From assembly GCA_012932865.1 (NCBI GenBank), contig SAXG01000009.1:977163-1041162 (forward strand): a DNA stretch of 64,000 nt. The letters are read 5' to 3'. This stretch comes from Amylostereum areolatum. Taxonomy: Eukaryota; Basidiomycota; Agaricomycetes; Russulales; Stereaceae. The position numbers and the translations under genes are program-made. The notes under the pieces were generated by a model, which was not told where the DNA came from, did no database searches, and saw nothing but the letters and a program-made list of their open reading frames with translations. Below, in pieces: positions 25,625 to 37,676 of this stretch (position 1 is the stretch's first letter; every line of letters begins with the position of its first letter).

Positions 25625-26514
25625 CGCGAGGGAGAAAACGTTGTAAGGAGCGTGCGACGAGTATGTATAGTAAGCTGAGACGGAACGTAGGCGGGATGAC
25701 CGGTCTGGATGGCAACGAAGGGCAAACCAGTTGCAGATACGAGGGAAAGTGAGACAAGACTGGTCGAGATCATCTTGCCCGTATCACGGTTACTTTATGG
25801 ACCGCGAAGAGTCGTGGAATGGGCGCCTCAAAGCCAGAACTCCAATTGTCCGTTTGTCTTTTGTTTTCCGGCCCCGGCGGCCCGCTTTTCTCATGCACGT
25901 GATGAGTACAACCCCATGTGAAGAGATGTGAAGCACCTCATGTGTAGATCAAAGTTTGTATTGCGACTCGAGGGACTGCGACTGCTTCTTGTACATCGTA
26001 TTCCATCGAGTACATGAGACAGAGACACTGTCAGGGGGTAGTGGTATTAGTAGTTGACGCTGACGCGATAAAACGCGAAACGTCACAGTCACGTGGACAA
26101 GTGACCGGTCGCGCCTCTCGTTTGCCTTTGTCTTGCCTCGTGTGCTTCGACATTGCCTCCGCCATCTTATCCCAATTTCCCGCCAATCGTCACTGAAATG
26201 CCGTCAGATACTCTCGCGTTCATTCCTCGCTACTATACAGATTTTGAGGCGCAGATATATGTTGGAGGCTGACCGCAAGAGGCGGGAGGCCAGTTGGCAC
26301 GGTGACAACTGGTCATTGTATTTCTGGCCGGCCGGATGGCTCTTTATGACCATCGATTCAAACACAGACGCCAATTTTGTCCTTGTCACTTTGTTCTCTT
26401 TCTACCACCGCCATCTCATAAATACCTCGCTTATCCCTCGTCCTCCCTTTTCCTTTCGCCATCTCTCTCTTCACCTTTCTGCCCACTCCTTGTCACCCCT
26501 CCTACGCCAACGCT
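25625..26514. other. Divergent promoter region, AA14 copy A and zinc-finger gene
   Basis: About 890 bp between two divergent starts. A CATAAATACC TATA-like motif sits near 26417 and a long pyrimidine-rich leader covers about 26430-26510 before the zinc-finger ATG. GTCACGTGGACAAGTGACC near 26088 carries a CACGTG core. No other gene seen. Confidence 0.5.
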
Positions 26515-27794
26515 ATGTATCTCGACCAAGCCCTTGCCCGCACCAAACGCAGGTGCTACGTCATCCCTAAGGTCGTCGAAGATCCTCGCGACCCCGACCA
26601 TGTCTACCTCGAATATGGCGTTAGGGCACAGAATTATCAAGATGTTGACGCGTTCTGGCGCGAATTCGAGACCCTCAAGCTTCCGGAGACGGTGAGTTGG
26701 AACCTCTATCCCTTTACCCCCGACCTCATTGCTTTCCTAGGAATATGATGCCCTCCTCCAAGCTTGGGAGAGAACACACCTCGACAACGTTGACGCCCAT
26801 CCCTTCCTTCCACGAAAGTACTCCATGTACGCCTTCACCTCCGAACCCTCGCAATCGACAGGCATGGACATCCCTCTCGGTGCCGGTATTCCAACCGAAC
26901 ACTACGTCCAATCCCGTCGTGATCAGGTTGACGTCGAACCTTGGCGTGTCAATACCCTCCCGGTCCTGACCGAGGATGTTAGCTTCGGCATTGCGCCTAC
27001 GGACGCCGAAGACACAGGAGCTGGATGGGTCGAGCTACCAGCCGTGAACGAAGAGTTGTTTGAAGCCGGATACATGAACGAGGACCAGACCTTCGGCTGC
27101 GCCTTCGAGGAGTCTGACAACGATATCTTCTCCATCTCCCTAAGGGAGATGGCGCCTCTTCCCCAACAATCTCCTACGCCTTCTCTAACGTCTTCATCGT
27201 CCCGATCATGCAGTCCATCTTCCTACGCAAATACTCCTCTCATCACTGCCAGGACGCTCACTTGACCCTGTCGCTCGCTCCCCCTCCCCTGCCAGTGAGG
27301 ACTTTGACGAAGAATCTGACGACGAGTACGTGGAGCGACGTGTGTCGAAGTCATCCAAACGCACGGCGCAAACTTCAGCCAAGAAGACTTCGAAGCGAAG
27401 CAAGACAAGGCATGTCTCCGAACCTTTGATTGCGCAATCGAGTGCCGGTCCACTCGACGAACCTTCAAGCTCCCACTCCGTAGAACCATCGTCCTCTACC
27501 TCTCCCAGACCCTCGGCAACGGCAGCTATCCTAATAGGCTCTCATCATCCACCTCTTCCCGCCGCGGCCAACTCCCGTGGTCGATGGGAATGTCCTTACC
27601 CTGATTGTATTCACGACACCGGCGCCATCGGCGATCTGATTCGTCACCTGGAATCCTTGGCCCACCAGCCGGAGAAGAAGCATCGCTGCAGAGTCTGCCA
27701 GTGCACATTCACGCGCGTCGATGCGCTGAAACGACACCAGATGCGTCGGCCGGAGCGTTGCCAGAGGATCGCGAAGGGCCTCGAGAAGCCGTGA
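26515..27794 (+). CDS. C2H2/C2HC zinc-finger protein, putative transcription factor
   Basis: Exon 1 (MYLDQALARTKRRCYVIPK...) ends at LPET, and exon 2 begins EYDALLQAWERTHLDN. The middle is acidic and Ser/Pro-rich (SPTPSLTSSSSRS, then EDFDEESDDEYVERR and KRTAQTSAKKTSKRSK), typical of a regulator with disordered regions. The C-terminus has two zinc fingers: CPYPDC...H-x5-H, and CRVCQCTFTRVDALKRH ending in a Cys rather than a second His (C2HC). The reading frame changes between about 27190 and 27300, so an intron must lie there; donors at 27189 or 27198 with the acceptor CCTGCCAG at about 27295 restore it. It sits between two AA14-like genes and is divergent from copy A, so a role in their control is possible but only inferred. 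Confidence 0.75.
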
Positions 27795-28284
27795 GCACGC
27801 GTCTAACGAGCAAACAGACATCCACTTTACTTATCAGTATACTTTTGTCTGATGCTATCCTCTGTGACGCCCGCCTTGCTTATGCACTAGACTCCATTAT
27901 TCGTTCTTGTCCATCCTGTTCCGTTATCCTACCGTGTACCCTTACCTATAACACACTTATACCTTACTAGACCTCATCCTAATCAGTCTCTCCTGCGATC
28001 TTACTATTTTCCTACTACTATCTATCACTTTCCTTTGGTTTTCTATCATCATCCCTCCTACACTCTCTTCAATGATACAATTCGCAAAAGCCGCGACTCG
28101 TATTTCAATATCGTGGATATCTGAATTGACGCGACGAACAGTTCATCCCACGTGATCGTGTGATGCTAGTACTATAGAGTACATGCCACTGCCACAGTCT
28201 ACTGTAACTTAAGGGCGTTGTCTCAACCGACGACCACGACCTCCTCTCGTCGTTCACAGCGTATTCTTCGGAGTCGTGTCCTGC
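27795..28284. other. Intergenic stretch, zinc finger to HIT gene
   Basis: About 490 bp, C/T-rich at first (27990-28070), with CACGTGATCG at 28149. Open frames on the minus strand here are unsupported. Confidence 0.45.
28149..28158 (+). promoter_or_regulatory. Extended E-box CACGTGATCG
   Basis: About 130 bp upstream of the HIT gene start. Third copy of this 10-mer in the window. Confidence 0.35.
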
Positions 28285-29028
28285 ATGCTCAAGCTCTTGA
28301 CGCAATGCTTCCCATGGGCTCACCCGTCGGCCGCTGTGTCGCTCTCGTCCAGTGACGTGGATTGTGTATTCTGCCATGTCACTCACGAACGGGGTTTCAA
28401 CATCGTTTACGAAGTGCGCTGCCTCATGCTTCAATCTAACCGATCGCTGATTTATGGCCCATGGCACTTAGGATGATAAGTATATCATGTTTAAAGACCA
28501 CAAACCAGCGGCCGAGCACCACTTGCTGGTCATTCCAAGGAAACATATTAGTGCGCATCGCGTCCTGTATATCAAATAGTATCGCCTTGGCTTACCGGAT
28601 TGTTAGCGAGTGTGAAGAATCTTCGCAAGAAAGATGCTGATATGGGTATGCGTGTACTTTCCTCTGGTCAACTTCTGTTAATCAATCCTCAAAGTGAAGG
28701 CAATGGAACACATTGGACGATCATACCTTGACGAACTCGGAATACCCCCTCATCTACAACGGTGCGTCATTGTTAGCACATATACGCCATACCTACTCAC
28801 AACTCATCGTTTCCTAGACTTGGTTTTCATGTCCCTCCCATAACTTCTGTCAATCATCTTCATCTTCACGTATTTGGTCTGCCCTGGAAATCAACGGTGG
28901 TTCAATCCAAATATCCTGTGAAACATGGGGGAGGCGGATACATCAAGGGCTGGTCTTGGTTTGCGGAGGTGGAGCAGACTATCCAGATCCTCGAGAAGGG
29001 CGGGGGAGTGCGCTTAGGGCCCTGCTGA
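28285..29028 (+). CDS. HIT-family nucleotide hydrolase, HINT3-like
   Basis: Small histidine-triad protein assembled from five exons (28285-28413, 28472-28550, 28607-28645, 28695-28761, 28818-29028), 174 residues. Motifs: CVFCHVTHERGFNIVYE at the N-terminus, DDKYIMFKDHKPAAEHHLLVIP, and the active-site triad HLHLHVF in SVNHLHLHVFGLPW. These are the hallmarks of HINT enzymes that hydrolyse AMP-linked phosphoramidates or adenylates. The short exons make it easy to miss in simple ORF scans. ATG 28285 is the first in-frame start; an upstream exon is possible. Confidence 0.85.
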
Positions 29029-29179
29029 GCCGCTCGTTTGGGCTGGGTTTAGGGTGCCACATTGTAAGCACCTTCAACCTGAATCTCGTCGCAATGCTGA
29101 TATCCTGATCAGAGACTACACATATACACATACCACCTAATCTTACACACTGCATCATACACCTATAGAGCGACCGTTC

Positions 29180-32129
29180 TTAAACCAGAATACCCTTCGC
29201 GCGTTGTACCAGTTCCTCGAACTTCCCCTTGCCGACAGTCCTGGTCACGAATTCCTCGACCTTGTCCAGCAAACCTTCCAAGAGCTCTCGCTGGTCGTCC
29301 AACCGCCGTTCCAAATAAGCCACTGCGAGGGCGGTCGCCCAAACTTCATCAGTGACGCCAAACCCTCCACCCAATGCCAGCATATCTTCCCCCAAAATCC
29401 GCCCGAGCCTTGGGTCTGGAATGAAGGATCCATCGAAAGATTGAAGCATAACAAGGTCGAGGACGTCTTCTTGTACCCGTGAAGCACCAGGAACAGGTGT
29501 ATCCCCGGTCTCCAGACGCCGCGGTGAAGCCTGGACCTTCGGAGACGGACTTCGTGGAGGTGGTGGTGGTACCCTGTTCGACCGTGACCTCCCCCGTCTG
29601 GATCTTGGCATCTCCGTTTCTGAATAGCTAGAAAGAGAGCTGATCGTGGAAAAGGTGGACGTGCTTGAGTACCCATCTTCTTCAGCGGTCTCGTCACGTT
29701 CGCTAAGATCGTCGATAGTTAGAACACCTAGATCGTCATCGTGGAGGTACCCAGAAGAATCGCGTTGGGGACCAGAAGACGTGCCTCGGGACGCGAACCC
29801 TCGTGGCATCCTCGGCGTTCTGGAAGTTGAAACGGAAGTGCCCAACATCGAGGACAATGCGCCTGTGATCCAACCTGACACTGTTTTGGCGTAGTCCGTC
29901 CAGGTGTACGCTTGCCTCGGCGGATTCTGGTTTCCGTTGGAAAGTATCTTTCCCCTCCGAAGCCTTCGCTCCCGCACCCGGTCGGCCACGAGTTTCCCTT
30001 CCTCCACCCCAACAAACGATGTGTGCTCGGTCACAAGCTGGTACCGCACACCTAACCTGATCACTTCCGCCTTTTTGACCGGATCTCCCAGAACTGCTGC
30101 AGTCAAGTTGGTGCGGTTCTCCTGGATGTCCTGGATTATATGTCGCGCCGCCAACGAATGGATGAATGATGCTGTATGTTCTCCAGTGGAGAACCTCTTC
30201 GCGTTCTTGACAGTGACCGGGAGGTAAAGATCTTTCTGGCCGTTCTGTATTTTGCCATGGAGAATGACTTCTTTCGGGACTTTGTCTGTAGTCAGAATGA
30301 CGTACGCCACGAATCGGCGGCTTCTGTACAAAGTGCCTAGCTGTGGTGGCGACTGTTGTACAGAAGGCGGAGGCAGGAGCGAAATACCGTCCACGGTTTC
30401 TCCACTGTTCGGTCCCGGCAAGGCAACTTTCTGAATCGTGGCCTGCCAATCCACTTTCACATCCGCAACCAGTGGTCGAACACCCGCCCGAACGAGGGCG
30501 GAACACTTCAGGACAATCTCGTTGGAGTCGACAGCCATCAAGCAAATCCCCTTCCCGGCCCTCGCAATACCTTCGCACATCGCGCTCGAAGCAGAATCGC
30601 CGATGCCTAGGGTGAAGACACGCAAAGGAGCCTGCACAGAGCTTTTCCCAACAGCTGTTGCCACCGTGGCTTTGGTAGCAGGGATATCGGAGGACTGGAC
30701 AACTGTGTGAATATCTGTTTCGAAGAGCACCTCTTTGAAGTGTCTTACCTGTCCATCGGTCAGAACGTATAAAATCGTAGGCACTGCCGTGTTTCTTTGC
30801 GAGAATACGTGTTGGAGGGCTGTACAGATTTCTGTACCACCGTAGTTGGCAGCCATACTGGCTATATGCGAAGTCTACAACCATACACTAGTCAGCACGT
30901 TGGTTCCGAGTAATGAGTGGATATTCCATACGGCCAATGTGAGGGTGTCCTGCTTGTAATCTTGACCCTGTCCCCAGAGCGCGTCCGAATGATTTCCGAA
31001 GCTGAATATATTGAACGTTGTGTTTTCGCTGGGTAGGGCACGTAGGAGAACAATGAGTGCTCTTTTTGCAGTCTCGATCCGACTTCCGGTCATACTACCA
31101 CTGCGATCCACAAGAAACAGGTATTCTTGCTGTAGGACACGGGGAATATCAAAGTGAGGCACGATGGTCAGCTGCAACGCGACAGTGCCACGCTTCACAT
31201 CCTGTTCGGCGAAGCACCGTGGCATATCCAAGTTCCGAGCACGGATGACCAGGACAAAATCGGCGGTTAAGAAGTCGAGTGAGGACATGCGAAAGAGTGT
31301 ACGATGAAGAGATCGTCTGCCGTGATGATTTTTGTACGGCGAGCGGGTGACTTTGTTTCCGTGGCTCGGGCTTGAGATATCAAGCAGTTCCCCACCAGTT
31401 TGAACGGTTCCTCTGATACGCAAGTGCGTAGATGCAGGAATGTCTCCGGCGTCTGTCGTTCCAACGGGAGGGGTTCCATAGCGAACGGTCCCTACTCCAA
31501 CTGGAAGTTGAAATCTAACCTCCTCCGGTGATGCATTGTCCATGAGGCTCATGGCGCATCATGCCATCATATTCGGCATTTACTTCAACAAAAGAGAGGA
31601 GAGACAGACTCACGGTAAGGTTCGTCGTGACAGTTGTCCGGGGAGGGACTGACCCAACAGATATAGTAAAAACTGGCGATGCACGCAGTGGTCAGCACGA
31701 ATCACTACTATCGAAGGTCAGAGATGCAGCCTCACGATCGTCGGCTGCCCAATTCACGAGCCCTGCGCTCTTGCCCGAATCCACTGCGGCTTTGTAGTCG
31801 GCCTCAGCTTCGTTCTTCGCCTTCACCACGCCGAGGATGAACTTCCCGTCCGAAGTCTCCATCTCGAATCCGCATACCACTGCACTGGCTGGCACCGGAA
31901 ACACATATTTGGCACTCCCGGTTGTATGTTCTGAGCGGTTTTCGAATGTGTGGGAAAACATAACGTGCGCAGACACTAAGTACCACCTGTCGCATCAGCC
32001 TCAGTTAGCATATCTTGTTTAGTAGGACTTACCGTCGACAATCATGACCTTGATATCGACTCTTGTCATTGGAAGGTGTTCTAATTGACCCATATGCCCG
32101 TTGTGCACGATCGCGACCGTAGCAGCCAT
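29180..32129 (-). CDS. VIT and von Willebrand factor A domain protein
   Basis: The first exon encodes MAATVAIVHNGHMGQ; the next exons build a VIT domain (FSHTFENRSEHTTGSAKYVFPVP, CGFEMETSDGKFILGVVK, EAEADYKAAVDSGKSAGL). A vWA domain follows with the metal-site motif DRSGSMTGSR and a downstream LTDGQV. The long final exon (from 30856) has SFIHSLAARHIIQDIQ and LGVRYQLVTEHTSFVGVEE, conserved in inter-alpha-trypsin inhibitor heavy-chain-like and VWA5A-like proteins. A Ser/Arg/Pro-rich disordered segment follows, then VMLQSFDGSF and WATALAVAYLERRL, the usual C-terminal module. No signal peptide, so probably intracellular. The function in fungi is unknown; protein scaffolding is the usual inference. 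Confidence 0.87.
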
Positions 32130-32623
32130 GGTGAGAGGCGCTGTGGGTAAAAGAAGGTGGAGTCGGTTGCCCTCCAAGCAACTCTTTAAACATCCATCCT
32201 TAGGCGCTTGTAGTACTCGTATTGAGGGTAGGACCTACGTCAGTTTCAGGAGACGTTCCCTAAGGGTGGCAGCTTTCGCACAGCGAAAGCTAAGAATCCC
32301 CCAATTTGACCTGGTCGAAGTCGAAAGAGGGCGGTAGTTGGGCACGTGGGATGCTTATCTGCGGGCGGCGCCCCGTACTGTGTTTGCGGGGGATGTACAT
32401 CACTTATCGAGGCGCGTCTGCGGTCCAGCATAAGGAAATGGCGACCGAGTCGTGGGATAAGCAGGTATATGATGGCTATGCTACAAATGAAGAATTATTC
32501 GCTATCCGCTACCTCGCACGCAAATGGTTCGTGTGGAGCGTACTCGATGATATCCAAACCTAAGGCGCCAGTGTCCTTCCAGAAGAGCACAAAGCATCGT
32601 GTAATCACGAGTTCGTGAGGTCA
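32130..32623. other. Promoter region of the VIT/vWA gene
   Basis: About 490 bp containing the vWA gene promoter and the AA14 copy B terminator. Nothing else recognised. Confidence 0.45.
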
Positions 32624-34512
32624 TCAAATACCCCAGAGGCCCTGCAACCCCCGCTTGTGCATCTCGCGTTTCCTCTTGTAAGTGCCTACGCCCAGACGTT
32701 CCGCAAACGATTGTTTGACCACTGTGGAAGACCCTATATCCGTGGCCAAGGAATGGGGATTGCGTTTACTAGGTTGAGATACGGGGTCAGTGCCATACTG
32801 AAACGAAGGCGCGATGCACTTACCATGTGCGACCCGATGCCTGTGTCGGAGTAGATCCTCTGTGGGGTGTCGCGCTCTCCGCTGTATTCACGTCCAACTG
32901 CTTTTCAACGCTGGCGAATACGGCAAACGAATCTGTCGTGTTGAGCCCGGGTGTGGTCGTGCCGGCCGCTGATAGCTTGATAACATCCGACGCCGACGAT
33001 GTGGGAGCAGCAACTGCCGAAGTGGGAGGAACTGTGACAGTAAGAACGACTGTTTCTGTAACCACAGCGGGCGGCATGGCCGGGGGAGTTGTCTGGGAAG
33101 ATGGCGCTGTGGACGGGGACAGACTCGGGGCGGACAGACTGGTCATGCTAGACACCACAGAAGAGGAAGTCATGGAGGATTGGGAAACGGGGGCAGAGGC
33201 TGGAATCGCGACGGAGGAAGCAATGGCAGAAGACGAGGAGGCGACGAAGGACGATGTAATCAATTCAGCTGATGAGGAAGGGGCACTAGGATTCGCCATT
33301 GGAGTGAAAAGTGTTGGTGGTGCGACACGCGCTGCTACTGAACTTAGAAAGTCTGAAGGCAGCAAGTGGAGATCCGGGATGGGGAGACGTTGATTTTGGA
33401 CCACGGTCTTCAAGGCTGGCAGAACAGTTTGGTTGGGGCCGGACGTCGGCAAACCATGGTACGAGTCTTCGAAGATGTCATCTTGAGGGCCGTCCAAGAA
33501 ACCATACAAGTCTAGGTAATATGGTGGGGCGTAGGTACCTTCGAACATCTAAAAGTGGCATGGGTTAGGGAATCAGACGAGGAGAGAATTCGGCGTACGT
33601 TATTCCGCTCTTGTTGGAACCAGTAAAATGGCTGCTTCGCGCCATAAGTGCAGTTCCCAGGTACGGGGAGCGTCTTATCGAAGTCGGGATCGGCACCACA
33701 GCGACGAGGGACCTGCGGTTTCGCAAGAGGGACATTCGACTGAGGATTGGTGATATTGCACTGGAAGGCAGTCATGTAGTCTGAAAGACGGAAGGTCGGG
33801 CATATCATTGGAAGCATATGGAGAATGCACTCACTCTGTTCTCCCCCACTGTCGATCTGTAAAAATGATCGTCAATAACTTGAAGATAGTCGTAGGGAGA
33901 CAGCGCACGGAGTGTATCCAAAACCACGCGCAGATACACTTCCCGTTGGGGCAGGCGGGCATCCGTTCGGGAACAGAGAAATCCGTAAAGCGCGTCCATA
34001 CACACGTCTGGTTGACGCTGAACACCGTGAAGTCCTCCGGCTCCACCGCATTGAAGTCGTCCTTGTACGCGATAGCCAGTGCGCACCCTTTGACATCGTC
34101 GATGCCAGTTGTGTGAAATTCGGATGTCGGGCTGTTTGGGCACGGATTATCCCCTTGACGAATGTCGCCACCTTCAGAGGAGGCGAAAAAGGACGTTGCG
34201 CCCTTGTTGCAGCCGATTTCGGTCGTAACGTTCTGGCCAGCAGGAAGTTCAAAGACGTCTTCAGGGTGAGGAGGGTGGTCGAGGTGACCGTGCATCCACC
34301 ATTGGTCGAAGGTGTAGTACGTTAAAGGAGCGACCGGGCGGTTGTCGTAGCTGTAGGTTTGTTGGGTCACATTGAACCCGAGCATGCTAGGGTGCCATAT
34401 TGCTGCGACACGTCAGCCCACTATTTCTGAAAGAAGCGTGATATTACTTACAAGCGTGACCGGAGACCAAGGGAAGAACGCTGATGAAGGAGGCGAGAGT
34501 CACAGGTATCAT
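32624..34512 (-). CDS. AA14-like lytic polysaccharide monooxygenase, copy B
   Basis: Paralogue of the gene at 24170-25624. Exon 1 (34512-34452) encodes the signal peptide [18 protein letters not shown]; after a 49-bp intron the mature protein starts HASIWHPSM, again with His at position 1. Core segments match copy [70 protein letters not shown] and [19 protein letters not shown]. The Ser/Thr/Ala/Val-rich linker is much longer than in copy A and almost unalignable. A last intron (donor just after CGCACATG near 32823, acceptor near 32770) joins to a final exon ending [18 protein letters not shown], which matches the tail of copy A. Without that intron the frame would stop early at RTW. Confidence 0.8.
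34000..34203 (-). repeat. Near-identical tract shared with AA14 copy A
   Basis: Partner of 25104-25307: two mismatches over about 204 nt, against clearly lower identity in the flanking coding sequence. Confidence 0.75.
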
Positions 34513-34893
34513 GTGAGAGTTGTGCTATGGGATGGCAACTGGGTATGGTATGAAGTTGAAGAGGCTGTCGAGTCAAGCGACGTGTATGGCGTCCTGGCCG
34601 AGAACGGGGTATAGAAGAGACGGGAGAGATGATGTCCATGTTGTCCCTTGCGTGCTTTAGTTTTATAGTCGACTTGGAGAGGCACCGGAGAGAAGAGCTG
34701 TGGGCTATTTTGGGACAGCGATTGTTCTCGATACCTTTTGTCCGTTTTTCCCACGGATACAATAGCTGGGCTGAGGCTCCTGAAGCGCTACGATATACAT
34801 ATAAGCATCTCTACAAGTCCACAGTATGTTACACTTTGTAGCAGGTACGACTACACACACAACAGTCTCTGCACATCTGTGGCGTGGCACAGA
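34513..34893. other. Intergenic stretch upstream of AA14 copy B
   Basis: About 380 bp with the AA14 copy B promoter and the DUF6535 gene terminator. No gene seen. Confidence 0.45.
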
Positions 34894-36912
34894 TCACGTC
34901 GTATGGATTTCTACATATTTTTGAACCAGAACATGCCGATCATGGTCAGTCGATATGCTGTTCTGCCCATTCTCCGCCTTGCTGTTACCGATATCGTCGA
35001 GCAAGGCGAGTAACCGCTCCTCGTCATCGTAACGCGTCTGCTCCGACCAACCTAGATGACTCGATATTACTGCGAGTGTGCCGTTGGCTGTCTCCCCTTC
35101 AATACCACGCTCTTCTTCCTCCTTCTGGAGCGCAATGGCTGTGCGCAGGTACCATATGCAAAAACACTCCTTCGTGAGTACCAGTAAACGGCGCACCCGC
35201 GCAAGGAGGTCCTCAAAAGCACCCGGCTGGGGCCCTGGGGCCGGCATCCGAGCGAATTCCCGGAGCTGATCGTTTAGGTCGTCGGTGAACAGCTCCTTCA
35301 TGATCGCTGACACACGGACGTCGTGAGTGGCACTGAGGAGGTCTTCGAGTGGCCGGTGTAGATACGCGCCAGAAAGGCAGGCTTGAAGTTCTGAACGGAT
35401 GAGCTGGGACTGCATAGCTCGACCTCCGGTATGAAAAGGTATATGCCCTTGGTTGCTAGTTCCGCAGAGCAGTTTGATATCTGTCAAAAAGGTATGGTAG
35501 TTTACGAACGCCCGCCAGGTGATGATGATGAGAGTGTGGCGGGCGAGGTGTGCAATCGCGGGGGCCTCATGATCTTGGAGGATAAGGATGTCCCGAGAGA
35601 TGGGTAGGAAATATTGAACGACAAAGGGGATCCGTAGGGCGGAACGCAGCGCCGGAACTTCATATGTCCTTGCAAGTAGAGACACCACCTGGAGGCAGGC
35701 AGTAATGTGGCTTTCTTGGCGTCTGCTCTGCGAGGCGGTGAGGGCATCGTTCGACGTACACGAACGAAGGAGTCGCGCAATATGGTGGCCAAGCATATCG
35801 GTCCCGAAGAGCACCTTCTCTACGATCTTGTCGGTGTGAGGTTCTTGTGCATGTATGAGGTCTGGAAGTGCTTCAATGAATTCCCCCATGTCATTATCGT
35901 CGGACAAGACACCCATTGTCCACCGTAGAGCTATAACGTCCAGCTCAGCGCCAATCGTATGCTTCTTGTTTGACCATTCGCGAGTGATCTTTTTGGACAA
36001 TCGCATTGGCTTCGTGGTCCGTACCCCCTGTCGAAAGCTTGCATATGCGTATTGCGTGGCCTGTTTAATATGCCAAAATGCGGAAGAGAGGGGGGTTTTG
36101 TATGGACAGTCGTAGAATATAGCCGGGAGGCTCGTGAGGGCAGCATACATGAGGAAGCACAGCGATACCAGTGCAAGAACGACGATGGCAAGAGTGTGAT
36201 TTATGTTGAACAGGAAGACGACCAGGCCTGCAAGGAACAGGAAAAGTGCTGCGTGGAGGAGCATGGGGATGCCTTCTATGACCGTGCCTACGCCGAACTT
36301 TTCAACTCCGCGGACGAGGTATGTGCGCAGGCGTGCGCGTTCGTGTGGAACCGAGCTTTCTTCGGTGCCCTGAAGATAAGTGCGCGCCCACTGCTGCACT
36401 AGAGTGGCAGCGAGAGCGCAGGAAAGGGATAATATCAGGCTCGCAAACCAAAGGATGTTGATGCATAGGGCTGTAGGGGTCGAGGGATTGGTGTTTGTCG
36501 TGAGGTTGAGGGATGTCGCGGACGCGTTTTGGAAGAGCACCAGGCTTCTCAGTAGCTCTGTGGACACTTGGCCATTGTCTGGTTGCAGTGTCTTGTAGCT
36601 GTCCAGCAAGAATGCGGTTATGACTGCGGAGAAAAGACCAGCCTTGGTAAAAGAACTGAGGTGAGGACAGACGAGGTAGGACTAGAGGAAGACGCACAAA
36701 AAATAGGATGCCATCCATGTCGCCTTTCCAGCTCTCCACGAGAGCGCGGTCGAACTTTTCAGCGTGTGAGAGATAAATGGACCATATCTTTGCGGAGTTG
36801 TCGACGCCGGCTAGAGAGAGGTCTGCTGGATACAAGTCATTTAGATATACCACACAAGCCACGAATGCTGCTGACCTGGAGCATTGAGTCCGGTGCGAGT
36901 GTCGGTGGTCAT
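34894..36912 (-). CDS. DUF6535-domain multi-pass membrane protein
   Basis: Start MTTDTRTGLNAP in a short first exon; the second encodes ADLSLAGVDNSAKIWSIYLS, and an intron follows GDMDGILFF. The long last exon (from about 36620) begins AGLFSAVITAFLLDSYKTLQ, the characteristic segment of DUF6535, a family expanded in agaricomycetes. Hydrophobic segments: ALCINILWFASLILSLSCAL, IPMLLHAALFLFLAGLVVFL and LAIVVLALVSLCFLMYAAL, so about four membrane spans in the first third. The remaining ~380 residues are soluble, helical and Leu-rich with no recognised domain. Function unknown. Confidence 0.83.
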
Positions 36913-37676
36913 CGAGGTAGGAGGTCGTCTATGAAGGTGGCGTCTCTGATGCGAGGCAGCATCTAGATAATAGTTATAGAGATCTGACTGCATGAACGGA
37001 GTCAAGAAGAGGGATATGGGGGAGGGCGCGAATGAAGCGATGGGGTAAGCACTCCATTAGCGTGATGCCTTTATTCAACCCGGGTTTGATCTCGGGGCAA
37101 AGGGCCTGGGAGTCAGAGGAGACAGATTAGGACAACGAGAACAACGTTCCAGTGTCGATGATGACTAAGTTATCGAGGGCGGCGCACGTTCGAGGAACGA
37201 TGGGGAAAAGCGTCAAAGTTGAGTACTTGCTTCTAAACTCTCAGTACCAGTCCGAGGGAGGAGTCAGGACAATCGACTCCGAGACGCGCGACTACAGCAC
37301 GATCACATGACTCGCACAGCCTCAGCGCCTCAGCGTTACACTTACAAGATAAAATTCGAAAGTGCCGAATTTGCGCCCCCCTCTTCACACTCAAGCTCGC
37401 ATTCTTACATACCTTCTACATCCTGCTTGCTCGTTGCATTTACACCCAAGCGGCCATCTACTCGCATTCAAATATACTCTTCCGAGATGCAACCCAACTT
37501 TTTCTTGGTGCTTTCCGACTCAATTCCGACATGCGATGCAGCAGTGGAGGCATATTGAAGGGACTTATCGGTGTTCCAGAAGTCGAAGAACACGAGGCTG
37601 AAAAGCGCCGAGATGCTAATACACCGATACCAGTCCTTCAAAACCATGCGATGAAGCTCACAGCTCCTCGCTCGCC
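36913..37676. other. Divergent promoter region, DUF6535 and WW genes
   Basis: About 760 bp. CGATCACATGAC near 37299 resembles the extended E-box but lacks its CACGTG core. Open frames around 37307-37601 have no recognisable features and are not called. Confidence 0.45.

Noticed and set aside
27190..27300. Frameshift in the zinc-finger gene
   Set aside because: Splice donors and the CCTGCCAG acceptor can restore the frame, so an intron is more likely than a mutation.
28105..28467. 120-codon minus-strand gene upstream of the HIT gene
   Set aside because: It overlaps the first HIT exon and the E-box region and shows no family features.
29736..30884. Long open minus-strand frame of 382 codons
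   Set aside because: It overlaps the VIT/vWA coding exon in another frame and has biased composition without motifs. The vWA frame carries the domain evidence.
32820..32830. Early stop (RTW) of AA14 copy B
   Set aside because: A GTAAGT donor overlaps the stop, and splicing to the exon ending at 32624 restores a tail conserved in copy A. I treat the stop as intronic, not a truncation.
32827..33393. 188-codon plus-strand frame
   Set aside because: It is the antisense of the Ser/Thr/Ala linker of AA14 copy B; the repeats of E, A and V reflect codon bias of the linker.
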